The notes beneath the pieces are model-generated. The model did no database searches, had not been told where the DNA came from, and saw only the letters and a program-made list of their open reading frames with translations. A DNA stretch of 64,000 nucleotides, from NCBI RefSeq assembly GCF_025263265.1, contig NZ_CP079869.1, forward strand, positions 5,394,001 through 5,458,000, given 5' to 3'. This document shows, in pieces, positions 50,896 to 58,546 of this stretch; positions within the stretch are counted from its first letter, which is position 1; each line of letters opens with the position of its first letter. A program made the translations under genes and the position numbers. The DNA comes from Mycobacterium sp. SMC-4. GTDB taxonomy: Bacteria > Actinomycetota > Actinomycetes > Mycobacteriales > Mycobacteriaceae.

Positions 50896-52329
50896 GTGGA
50901 GGCGATTGAGCCGGCTTACGGAACCGTCCCGCTGCTGCTGATCGCTGTCGGCGCGGTCGCTCTGCTGCTGTTCCTGATCATCAGGGTCAAGCTGCACGCC
51001 TTCATCGCGCTGGTGTTGGTGAGTGTGCTCACGGCGCTGGTGGCCGGGATACCGGTCGCTGATGTCCCCGATGCACTGTCGTTCGGCTTCTCCAACACGC
51101 TGGGGTCGGTGGCGCTGCTGGTCGGGTTCGGTGTCATGATCGGCAGGCTCCTCGAAATCACCGGGGGTGCACAGGTGCTCGCAGATACGCTGATCGGCAG
51201 GTTCGGCGAGAAGCGGGCTCCACTGGCCCTCGGCGTCGCAGCCTTGCTGTTCGGTTTCCCGATCTTCTTCGACGCCGGTCTGGTGGTGTTCCTGCCCATC
51301 ATCATGACCGTCGCACGCCGCTTCGGCGGTTCGCTTCTGCTGTACGCCTTCCCGGCCGCCGGCGCGTTCGCCGCCATGCACGCCCTGGTGCCACCTCACC
51401 CCGGACCGGTGGCGGCGGCCGAACTGCTCGGCGCCAACATCGGGCTGACCCTGCTCGTCGGCGCTCCGGTGGCTGTCGCGGCCTGGTACGTCGGCGCATA
51501 CCTGGTGTCCCAGGCGTTGGGTCGACGCATCCACGTCGACGTGCCGACGGCGTTGTTCGGCCAGATGAACGGCGGCCGTGACACCGATGACGGCAACGAC
51601 GCCGAGACGTCGGGTAGTGGCGGCACGGCGACGGACACCCGGACCGAGCCCACCTTCGCGACCGTGCTCGGTATTCTGTTGCTGCCCTTCGTGTTGATCT
51701 CCTTCAACACCGTGGTCGACACCCTGCAGACCGCGGGCGTCGTCGAGCAGGACGCCACCTGGGCGGACTACCTCAAGTTGATCGGCACGACCTCCATCGC
51801 GCTGCTGATCACGGTGATCGTCGCCACCCTGGTCCTGGGGGTGCGGGGTCGGTCGATGGCCACGGTCAGCGACATCCTCGATAAAGCCCTGGGCCCGATC
51901 TGCGCGATCATCCTCATCACCGGCGCCGGCGGGATGTTCGGTGGTGTGCTGAGGCTCAGCGGCATCGGGGACGCACTGAGCGGCTCACTGTCCAACCTCG
52001 GGATATCGCTCATCCTGCAGGCGTTCATCATCTCCACGCTGCTGCGGGTCGCGCAGGGCTCGGCGACCGTCGCATTGACGACGACCGCCGGGCTGCTCAG
52101 CGCCGCCGTCGCGGCCTCGAATCTGGGCAGCCTTCAGCTCACGGCACTGGTGCTGGCCATCGCGGCCGGCGCGACGGTGTTGTCCCACGTCAACGACTCC
52201 GGGTTCTGGTTGGTCAGCCGGTTTTTCGAGATGGACGTCAAGACCACGTTGAAGACCTGGACTGTCATGGAGACGACGTTGGGACTCAGTGTCTTCGTGC
52301 TCAGCCTCGGACTGTGGGCGCTGGGCTGA
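50896..52329 (+). CDS. gntP: Gluconate:H+ symporter, GntP family
   Basis: Permease of 477 aa with 12-14 membrane helices. Family blocks are GFGVMIGRLLEITGGAQVLAD, FGFPIFFDAGLVVFLPIIMTV, AMHALVPPHPGPVAAAELLGANIG (read as consecutive parts) and HVNDSGFWLVSRFF. It has a charged, poorly conserved loop near residues 220-250 (DTDDGNDAETSGSGG). GTG start 50896. It imports gluconate or a related sugar acid for the kinase just upstream. It converges on the P450 gene (6-bp gap). Confidence 0.92.
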   Translation: MEAIEPAYGTVPLLLIAVGAVALLLFLIIRVKLHAFIALVLVSVLTALVAGIPVADVPDALSFGFSNTLGSVALLVGFGVMIGRLLEITGGAQVLADTLIGRFGEKRAPLALGVAALLFGFPIFFDAGLVVFLPIIMTVARRFGGSLLLYAFPAAGAFAAMHALVPPHPGPVAAAELLGANIGLTLLVGAPVAVAAWYVGAYLVSQALGRRIHVDVPTALFGQMNGGRDTDDGNDAETSGSGGTATDTRTEPTFATVLGILLLPFVLISFNTVVDTLQTAGVVEQDATWADYLKLIGTTSIALLITVIVATLVLGVRGRSMATVSDILDKALGPICAIILITGAGGMFGGVLRLSGIGDALSGSLSNLGISLILQAFIISTLLRVAQGSATVALTTTAGLLSAAVAASNLGSLQLTALVLAIAAGATVLSHVNDSGFWLVSRFFEMDVKTTLKTWTVMETTLGLSVFVLSLGLWALG

Positions 52330-52335
52330 GACCGT

Positions 52336-53613
52336 TCAGTCGATGGCGGTGAACTCGATGTTGATCTCGGTGAGCCCGCGCAGGATGAACGTCGGCTCGT
52401 AGACGTACCGGCGGTTCTCGACCGGGCCGTGCTTGTCCTCGCTGACCGTGATGTCGGCCATCCGGTCGAGGATGCGTTCGATCGACACTCGGCCCTCCAC
52501 CCGGGCCAAGGGTGCGCCGGGACAGGAGTGGATGCCCCGGCTGAACGCGAGGTGCTCACGAACATTCTTGCGTTGCAGCGAGAATTCGTGCGGGTTGTCG
52601 AACCGCTCGGGGTCGCGGTTTGCTGCTCCTGGGCTGACCATCACCGTGCTTCCGGCCGGAACCGGGGTGTCACCGAGATGGGTGGACTTGCGGGCCATCC
52701 GGAAGACACTCTTGACCGGGCTTTCCATCCGCAGGCACTCCTCGATGAAGACCGGGATGAGGCTGCGGTCCTGGCGTAGCTGGCGCTGGACGTCGGGTCG
52801 GTCGCTGAGCACCCGCATCGCCGCGCCCAGGAGTTTCGCCGTGGTTTCCTGGCCCGCGGCGAACAGGAACGTCGCGGTGCGCACGACGTCGACCACCTCC
52901 GGTGTCGATCCGTCCGGGTACTTGGCTGTGGCGATGGAGGTCAGGACGTCGTCGCGCGGGTGCGCGCGACGCTCCTCGATGTAGCGGGTGAACTTCTCGT
53001 CGGCCCATTCCAGTGGGTTGGTGGCGATGATCTCGTGATCCAGCCCGCCGATGTTGGAGCCGGGGCGCTCGGCCCCGAACGCCTCGCGGAAGTCCTCGTG
53101 GTCCTCCTGCGGTACCCCGAGCAGGTCGGCGACCACCAGCAGCGAGAACGGTTTGGCGTAGGCGGCCAGAAACTCGCACCGACCGTCGGCGATGAACTCG
53201 TCGATGTGGCGGTCGGCGAGGCGCCACATGAAGTCTTCGTTTTCCTTGAGCCGTTTCGGCGTCAGCAGTCGCGACAAGATCGACCGGGCGTCGGTGTGCT
53301 GCGGCGGATCCATGGTGACCATGTGTTCGAACATCGGGATCTCGGTGCGATGCTCCTCGAGCTGGGCACAGATGTCGTCCCCTTCCGGGGTGAACGGCAT
53401 CGGGGTGAACGGGCCCATCACCGCCACGCACGACGAGTAGTTCTCCGAGTCCTTGTAGACAGTGTTGGCAGCCGTCCAGCCGGTGACGGCCAAGACGCCG
53501 TTGCTGATCGGGCAGCACACGGCGTCCTTGGAACGCACATGGTCGTAGTACGGGTGCGGGTCGGGCACCAACGAGGTGTCGGTGAAGTAGTCGACGGTAT
53601 CGAAGTCAGTCAT
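52336..53613 (-). CDS. Cytochrome P450
   Basis: Soluble P450 of 425 aa. The heme Cys is in FSRGIHSCPGAPLARVE, the oxygen-activation helix is FLFAAGQETTAKLLG, the ExxR pair is EECLRM and HMVTMDPPQHTDARSILSR marks the C helix. These are complete, so it should be active with a separate ferredoxin and reductase, none of which is adjacent. ATG 53613 begins MTDFDTVDYF; the frame stays open further upstream without support. The family number and substrate cannot be named from sight. Confidence 0.92.
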   Translation of the reverse strand: MTDFDTVDYFTDTSLVPDPHPYYDHVRSKDAVCCPISNGVLAVTGWTAANTVYKDSENYSSCVAVMGPFTPMPFTPEGDDICAQLEEHRTEIPMFEHMVTMDPPQHTDARSILSRLLTPKRLKENEDFMWRLADRHIDEFIADGRCEFLAAYAKPFSLLVVADLLGVPQEDHEDFREAFGAERPGSNIGGLDHEIIATNPLEWADEKFTRYIEERRAHPRDDVLTSIATAKYPDGSTPEVVDVVRTATFLFAAGQETTAKLLGAAMRVLSDRPDVQRQLRQDRSLIPVFIEECLRMESPVKSVFRMARKSTHLGDTPVPAGSTVMVSPGAANRDPERFDNPHEFSLQRKNVREHLAFSRGIHSCPGAPLARVEGRVSIERILDRMADITVSEDKHGPVENRRYVYEPTFILRGLTEINIEFTAID

Positions 53614-53716
53614 GCGGTGCCGTCCTCTCCGGCAGGGTTCGCCGAGTGTGGGGTATGACGATGTGTCTGGCGGGTCCGCCTCCAGGCAGCGCCCGACGCC
53701 GCGGCTGGACCGGTCT

Positions 53717-53734
53717 GGGGTGGGGTGGGGTGGG
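53717..53734 (+). other. G-quadruplex motif (GGGGT)3-GGG
   Basis: Four G-runs (4, 4, 4 and 3 bases) separated by single T residues form an ideal parallel quadruplex on the plus strand. It lies about 104 bp upstream of the P450 start and 174 bp before arr. It is also a 5-bp tandem repeat, so its length may vary. The rest of the 294-bp gap shows only a weak CTGACG (53804) / TATATG (53826) promoter-like pair ahead of arr. Confidence 0.8.
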
Positions 53735-53907
53735 CGCGCATCGCGTTCCAGATTACCGCGCTTTTGTAACGCTCTCGCGTGTTTCGCCGGTACCGATCCG
53801 ACGCTGACGGTTATCCCACTCTCACTATATGGCCAGGGTGGGGGCTTGCGGCAAGACCCTGCAGGTCGTGCACAATCGCACGGCCGGTGACACCGAAGGG
53901 GGACTTT

Positions 53908-54345
53908 ATGGCGGACATGGCAGAAATCTCGGAGCATTTCCTGGTGCACGAGTCAGGCGCGTACCTGCACGGAACGAAGGCCGACCTGCGGGTGGGCGAC
54001 TTTCTGGTGCCAGGCCGTCCGTCGAACTACGAGGCCGGACGCATCTCCAATCACGTGTACATGACGAAGGTTCTGGCCGGAGCTGTGCTGGCAGCGGAGA
54101 TGGCCACCGGTGCCGGCCGCAGTCGCGTCTACATCGTGGAACCGCAGGGCGACATCGAGGACGACCCCAATGTGACCGACAAGAAGTTCCCGGGCAACCC
54201 GACTCACTCCTACCGCAGCCGGGAGCCGGTCAAAGTCGTCGGCGAGATCACCGACTGGGTCGGACCCGCGCCCGACCAACTGCAGGCTTTCCGCGATCAG
54301 CTCGACGAGCTGCGCCGGCGAGGCCTGGCCGTCATCTACGACTGA
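53908..54345 (+). CDS. arr: Rifampin ADP-ribosyltransferase (Arr)
   Basis: Inactivates rifamycins by ADP-ribosylating the ansa-chain hydroxyl using NAD. The 145-aa sequence matches mycobacterial Arr throughout: FLVHESGAYLHGTKADLRVG, SNYEAGRISNHVYMTKVL, RVYIVEPQGDIEDDPNVTD and THSYRSREPVKVVGEITDW. The catalytic Asp of Arr enzymes lies in the IEDDPN segment, which is intact. ATG 53908 follows AAGGGGG. In mycobacteria arr expression is under WhiB7 (established); a WhiB7 AT-rich element is not obvious here. Predicts intrinsic rifampicin tolerance. Confidence 0.95.
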   Translation: MADMAEISEHFLVHESGAYLHGTKADLRVGDFLVPGRPSNYEAGRISNHVYMTKVLAGAVLAAEMATGAGRSRVYIVEPQGDIEDDPNVTDKKFPGNPTHSYRSREPVKVVGEITDWVGPAPDQLQAFRDQLDELRRRGLAVIYD

Positions 54346-54350
54346 CGCAG

Positions 54351-56105
54351 TCACGTCGAGATCAGGTAGCGCCCGCTGCCCAGGGTTCGACCGTAGCCTT
54401 CGACGAATTCTCCGTTCCGGAAGACGACCTCGCCGCCGATGGCGGTGGCGACGACAGCGCGGTCGTTGCGGTTGACCATGCGCGAGAGATTGCCGAAGAA
54501 CGGTGCGGGTTCCTCGTGGTAGGCCTCGAGGGATTCGTCGAGGCCTACGGGGTCGATCACGACGAAGTCGGCACGGTCGCCCTGCCGCAGATACCCGGCG
54601 TCGAGCCCGAACCACGAGGCGAGTTCTCCGGTCACCCGGTGGACAGCCGCGCCGAGCGGCAGAATCTGCTGTCCGCTGCCGAGGGCATCGCGCGCACGCT
54701 TGAGGAACCGCAGCGCCATGTTGTAGAACGCCATGTTGCGCAGGTGCGCACCGGAATCCGAGAACCCCAACTGCACAGTCGAATAGCGCGCCATCTCGTC
54801 GAGGACGTGAGCGCGGTCGTTGTGCAACGTGGTCGTCCAGCGCACGTTGCGTTCACCATTGTCGACGAGCACGTCGAGGAACGCGTCGACCGGGTGTGCC
54901 GACCGTTCTTCGGCGATCTGTCCGAAGCTCTTCCCGATCAATGAAACGTCCGGGCATTCGACGATCATGGCGTCGTGGAAGTCCCGATTCCACGACCGGG
55001 GTCGCAGGCTTGTCGCGCTGAGCTCCCGGCGGAGTTTGCGACGGTAGGTGTGATCGGAGAGAAGGGCGTTGCGCTCAAGCTGATCACGCACATGCAGGGC
55101 GGCAGTCCCCGCGCCGAACTCCTCGAACACCGGTAGGTCGATGCCGTCGGAGTACACGGTGAACGGCACCGGCAGGTGTTGAAATACGACGTCGGAGTCG
55201 AAGAACGCATTACCCAGCCGGGTCATCAGACGCAGCGCACGGTGGGCGCCGCGCGCGGTCTTGGTATCGAAGGACACCAAGAGGCTGACCGGAACAACCC
55301 TGCGCGGCCGGGGGAAACGTTTCCCGGACGCCGCGAAGAACAACGCGGCCGACAGCGGGTTGTTGATGTTGGGGGCACTTTGCAGGACACGGCCGTGCGC
55401 GCGCAGTACCTCGATCAAGCGCCGACGTTCCCGCCACCGGGCATAGGTGGACGGAAGTGCTCGAGATCGGTACCGGTCCCCGTCGAGTTTGTCCAGTGGG
55501 GTGTCCATTCCCGACATCCCCAGCATTCCGGCCGTGAGCGCTCGGTCGAGCATCTCGGCCATGGTGTCGAGTTCGGCCGCGGTGGGCCGGACGGTCCGAT
55601 CAGTAGCTCTTCCGAGACCCATCACCGCCGCACGCAGATCCGAATGCCCGAGAAAGGAGGCGACGTTGGGTCCGAGTGGCAGCGAATCGAGTGTGGCGAT
55701 GTAGCCCTCGGGGTCCGCCCAATCGCGATGGGCATTCAGGGCGGCCAAGACGTGTTCGCGTGGTACCGCCTCCACCCTGCTGAACAGGTCCGCAGCATCC
55801 TCGGGCTCGGAGTACACCGTCGACAGCGAACAGCACCCTAAAACCACGGTGGTGACGCCGTGGCGTACCGACTCACCGAGGCCGGGATTCTGCAGCACCT
55901 CGGCGTCATAGTGGGTGTGGATGTCCAAAAATCCGGGAAGCACCCACTTTTCGTCAGCTTCGATGATCTGGGCAGCGTGTGTGGCGTCAAGCCCTGCACG
56001 CGATACCGTGACGACTCGTCCGGCCCTGATGCCGAGGTCGGCGACTTCGGGCTCCCTGTCGCTACCGTCGAACCACAGCCCGCGGCGAACGATCAGATCG
56101 AACAT
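54351..56105 (-). CDS. N-acyl-D-amino-acid deacylase-like amidohydrolase
   Basis: Amidohydrolase-superfamily enzyme of 584 aa. Metal ligands start with the HxH in GFLDIHTHYDAEVLQNPG, and a later cluster reads FSDSGAHLRNMAFYN. The small beta domain closes the chain (RADFVVIDPVGLDE ... GGEVVFRNGEFVEGYG). Related enzymes hydrolyse N-acyl-D-amino acids or cyclic amides. VVLGCCSLSTVYSEPEDAAD in the Cys/Glu metal-site region fits the deacylase group. ATG 56105 lies inside the 3' end of the alpha/beta hydrolase gene (13-bp overlap), so it is coupled. Its 3' end is 5 bp from that of arr. Confidence 0.86.
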   Translation of the reverse strand: MFDLIVRRGLWFDGSDREPEVADLGIRAGRVVTVSRAGLDATHAAQIIEADEKWVLPGFLDIHTHYDAEVLQNPGLGESVRHGVTTVVLGCCSLSTVYSEPEDAADLFSRVEAVPREHVLAALNAHRDWADPEGYIATLDSLPLGPNVASFLGHSDLRAAVMGLGRATDRTVRPTAAELDTMAEMLDRALTAGMLGMSGMDTPLDKLDGDRYRSRALPSTYARWRERRRLIEVLRAHGRVLQSAPNINNPLSAALFFAASGKRFPRPRRVVPVSLLVSFDTKTARGAHRALRLMTRLGNAFFDSDVVFQHLPVPFTVYSDGIDLPVFEEFGAGTAALHVRDQLERNALLSDHTYRRKLRRELSATSLRPRSWNRDFHDAMIVECPDVSLIGKSFGQIAEERSAHPVDAFLDVLVDNGERNVRWTTTLHNDRAHVLDEMARYSTVQLGFSDSGAHLRNMAFYNMALRFLKRARDALGSGQQILPLGAAVHRVTGELASWFGLDAGYLRQGDRADFVVIDPVGLDESLEAYHEEPAPFFGNLSRMVNRNDRAVVATAIGGEVVFRNGEFVEGYGRTLGSGRYLIST

Positions 56106-57001
56106 TGCCGACCCTGTTTGCGATCCGACGGTGCGGTCCACCGGGCGGTATCGGCGATGTGCGAGATGACCATGTCGGCCACTTGGCGTGGACGCTCGTG
56201 GGGTATCCAATGCGAGACGCCCTCCAGGATTTCGAACCGATAGGGCCCCTCGACATAGCGCTCGGTCAGCTCGGCGGCCCGACGGCCGAGGAAAGGGTCA
56301 CCGCTGCTCCAAACGTAGAGCGTCGGTACGCCGATCTTCGCCGTCCGGGAACTCCGATAGAACATGGCGCGGTACCAGTTCAGCGCCGCTGTGGCCGCGC
56401 CCGGTTCGCGCCAGAACTCGGCGATATCGGTGGCAGGAATCGGCCCAGAGCGTCGCGCGGAACGCCGCGCGACCAACCGATTGACGGTGAACAGGAGGTG
56501 CAGGAATCGCTCGGGAATCCAGGGGATGTGAAAGGCGATCATGTACCAGGACCGGAGCAGCTGTCCACGCGCCATTGCGGCCAAGAAAGCCCTCGGGTGC
56601 GGTACCGACAGTGCCGTGACAGTCGCGACCCGGTCTGGATGCGAGCCGGCTACTTCCCACGCCACGGTGGCTCCCCAGTCATGGCCCATCACATGGAATT
56701 TCGTCAGCCCGGCCTGATCGGCAAGAGCGATGACATCGGCAGTGAGCCGACCGGTCGCATAGGCTCTGACCCCCGCCGGGCGGGCACGCGGTGAATACCC
56801 TCGCTGGTCGGGTGCCAGCACACGGAACCCCGCGGTGGCCAGCTCCTGGATCATCGGACGGTAGCTGCGGGCCCGCGCGGGAAATCCGTGCAGAGCGATG
56901 ATCACCGGACCGTCGAGCGGTCCTTCGTCGATGACGTCGAAAGTGAGTCCGTCGTTGGTGAACGTCGGCAATCGATTGCCCGCCACACCGGGGTTGGTCA
57001 T
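56093..57001 (-). CDS. Epoxide hydrolase-like alpha/beta hydrolase
   Basis: Alpha/beta hydrolase of 302 aa. The oxyanion motif is ALHGFPARARSYRPMI and the nucleophile elbow is VMGHDWGATVAWEVA, where Asp (not Ser) is the expected nucleophile as in epoxide hydrolases and haloalkane dehalogenases. A cap domain (about residues 140-215) contains IPWIPERFLHLL, and the catalytic His is in GVSHWIPHERP. ATG 57001 overlaps the SDR stop (ATGA). It is the middle gene of the PadR-controlled operon. Substrate unknown; HDW makes epoxide hydrolysis the best guess. Confidence 0.87.
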   Translation of the reverse strand: MTNPGVAGNRLPTFTNDGLTFDVIDEGPLDGPVIIALHGFPARARSYRPMIQELATAGFRVLAPDQRGYSPRARPAGVRAYATGRLTADVIALADQAGLTKFHVMGHDWGATVAWEVAGSHPDRVATVTALSVPHPRAFLAAMARGQLLRSWYMIAFHIPWIPERFLHLLFTVNRLVARRSARRSGPIPATDIAEFWREPGAATAALNWYRAMFYRSSRTAKIGVPTLYVWSSGDPFLGRRAAELTERYVEGPYRFEILEGVSHWIPHERPRQVADMVISHIADTARWTAPSDRKQGRQCSI

Positions 57002-57837
57002 CGCGATATCTCGGCAATCCCGTCGGCTTGTGCCGAAAGACCCCGCCCGCGTCGTGCGCCGGTGCGAATCATCAATGCCGCCAGTGGCCGCGGCGTGAGT
57101 CGCGCCTGCATGGCGAGTAGCCGGGTGCTCCATGGCGCCATCACCTCGGATGCCTGCGCCTGCACACCGCGCACCACCACCGCACCGGCCTGGTCGGGGC
57201 TCAACGGTGCGGACAACCTGGAGATGGTCGGGACCCGTTCCTCGGACCCGGGGTTCTTTTCCCAATAGCTTGAATCCACCTTGCCGATCACCGCTTCGGT
57301 CACGCCGATTCCGGTGCCTGCGAGGTCTGCCCGTAAGGCTTCGCTGAATCCGCGCAGCGCCCACCTGGCACCGGCATAGCCGATCGCGCCAGGCCACACG
57401 ACACGCGACCCGGGTGAATTCACATTGACCACCCAACCGCGGCCGCGGGCCAGCATCGCCTCGATGAAGACCCTGGTGGTGTAGCAGGCGGCGAGGTAGG
57501 GCGCGGCCATCTGGGTGACGAACTGGGCCGGCTCGGTCTCCTCGATGAACTGGAATGCGCCCGCGCCGGCGCAGTTGACGATCACGTCCGGTGTCCCCCA
57601 CGACCCGGCGACCTGCTGACCGAGTGCCGCCACCTGTTGTGCGTCGGTCAGGTCGGCGCTGTGCACCATCGCCGCAGCACCGCGCGCCCGAACCTCACCG
57701 GCCACGGTTTCCAATGCAGCTTCGTCGCGAGCCACCAGCACCACGCGAGCACCCTGCTCAGCCAGCCGTCGCGCGGTCCCGGCGCCAATCCCGTTCGATG
57801 CTCCGGTAACCAGCACCGTCGCGCCTGAAAGGTTCAC
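56998..57837 (-). CDS. Short-chain dehydrogenase with YxxxR in place of YxxxK
   Basis: SDR-fold protein of 279 aa. The cofactor motif TGASNGIG and NCAG are present and Ser occurs in VNVNSPGSR, but the catalytic YxxxK reads YAGAR, with Arg for Lys. Activity may therefore be altered or absent. GTG 57837 is chosen because GGAGG precedes it by 7 bp; ATG 57864 is an alternative whose start would touch the operator. First gene of an operon with the hydrolase and amidohydrolase, all overlapping. It is divergent from PadR across a 17-bp palindrome. Confidence 0.83.
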   Translation of the reverse strand: MNLSGATVLVTGASNGIGAGTARRLAEQGARVVLVARDEAALETVAGEVRARGAAAMVHSADLTDAQQVAALGQQVAGSWGTPDVIVNCAGAGAFQFIEETEPAQFVTQMAAPYLAACYTTRVFIEAMLARGRGWVVNVNSPGSRVVWPGAIGYAGARWALRGFSEALRADLAGTGIGVTEAVIGKVDSSYWEKNPGSEERVPTISRLSAPLSPDQAGAVVVRGVQAQASEVMAPWSTRLLAMQARLTPRPLAALMIRTGARRGRGLSAQADGIAEISR

Positions 57838-57867
57838 CTTTCGACCTCCACTCAACAGTCTCATTGT

Positions 57868-57884
57868 TAGTCCATAATGGACTA
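57868..57884. promoter_or_regulatory. TAGTCCAT-A-ATGGACTA palindrome, PadR operator
   Basis: A perfect 17-bp dyad lies 31 bp upstream of the SDR start and 76 bp upstream of the PadR start. Its position in the only gap between the divergent genes makes it the likely PadR site that controls the SDR-hydrolase-amidohydrolase operon. Confidence 0.7.
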
Positions 57885-57959
57885 TCGCACGAGGGTGGCG
57901 GTCTGGCAAGGCGCCGTCATCGGCGCAGCCCGGTCAACGCTGGCCATAGACTCACCTGG

Positions 57960-58499
57960 GTGAAGTTGACGCCGACCTCCTACGTGCTGCTCGGGCTGGT
58001 CCGATGGACGCCGCGGTCAACCGCCTACGAACTCGAACGAACCATCACGGCCACCGTCTCGCAGATGTGGACCATCCAGCGCTCGCAGATCTATCGGGAA
58101 CCCGCCCGCCTTGTCGATGCCGGCCTGCTCACCGCCGAGGTCGATGACGAAGGTCGCCAGAAGACTCGCTTTTCCATCACCGAAGCCGGTGTACTCGCCC
58201 TCGACCAGTGGCTCGGCCAGGCAACAGACGAGATGCCGCAGTTGCGCGACCTGGCGATACTCAAGGTGTTCTTCGGCGCCGAGCCCGAGAACATCGCCCG
58301 GGTGCGCCTGCTGGCCCACCAGGCCCGGCTCAAGAACTATGAAGTACTGCGCGAGGCCGGCGGCGTCAGCCACCCGGGCCCCCGTCGCGCGATCGAAGCC
58401 GCGATTGCCCATGAACGCACCTCGATCCGCTACTGGAGCAGGCTCGCCAAGGCCGACAACAGCTCTGACCTGAGCGAACTACCCGGCGAGGACACGTGA
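57960..58499 (+). CDS. PadR-family transcriptional regulator
   Basis: Regulator of 179 aa. The winged helix reads LTPTSYVLLGLVRWTPRSTAYELERTI in parts, followed by RSQIYREPARLVDAGLLTAEVDDEGRQKTRFSITEAG, typical of PadR. The C-terminal half is a helical dimerisation domain, so it is the long PadR type (Vir-like C-terminus). GTG 57960 is picked as the first start compatible with the family N-terminus. It faces the SDR operon across the TAGTCCAT palindrome. Inducer unknown. Confidence 0.88.
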   Translation: MKLTPTSYVLLGLVRWTPRSTAYELERTITATVSQMWTIQRSQIYREPARLVDAGLLTAEVDDEGRQKTRFSITEAGVLALDQWLGQATDEMPQLRDLAILKVFFGAEPENIARVRLLAHQARLKNYEVLREAGGVSHPGPRRAIEAAIAHERTSIRYWSRLAKADNSSDLSELPGEDT

Positions 58500-58546
58500 A
58501 TCGCCGCGGTCGCCACACCTGAGACATCGCTGCCCGCGGCGCCGAT

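Noticed and set aside
53804..53832. CTGACG/TATATG promoter for arr
   Set aside because: The match is weak, spacing is 16 bp, and no WhiB7 AT-rich element is visible, so it is not listed as a separate feature.
53829..54944. 371-codon open frame on the plus strand beyond arr
   Set aside because: It runs out of frame through arr and then antisense through the amidohydrolase; neither part resembles a protein family.
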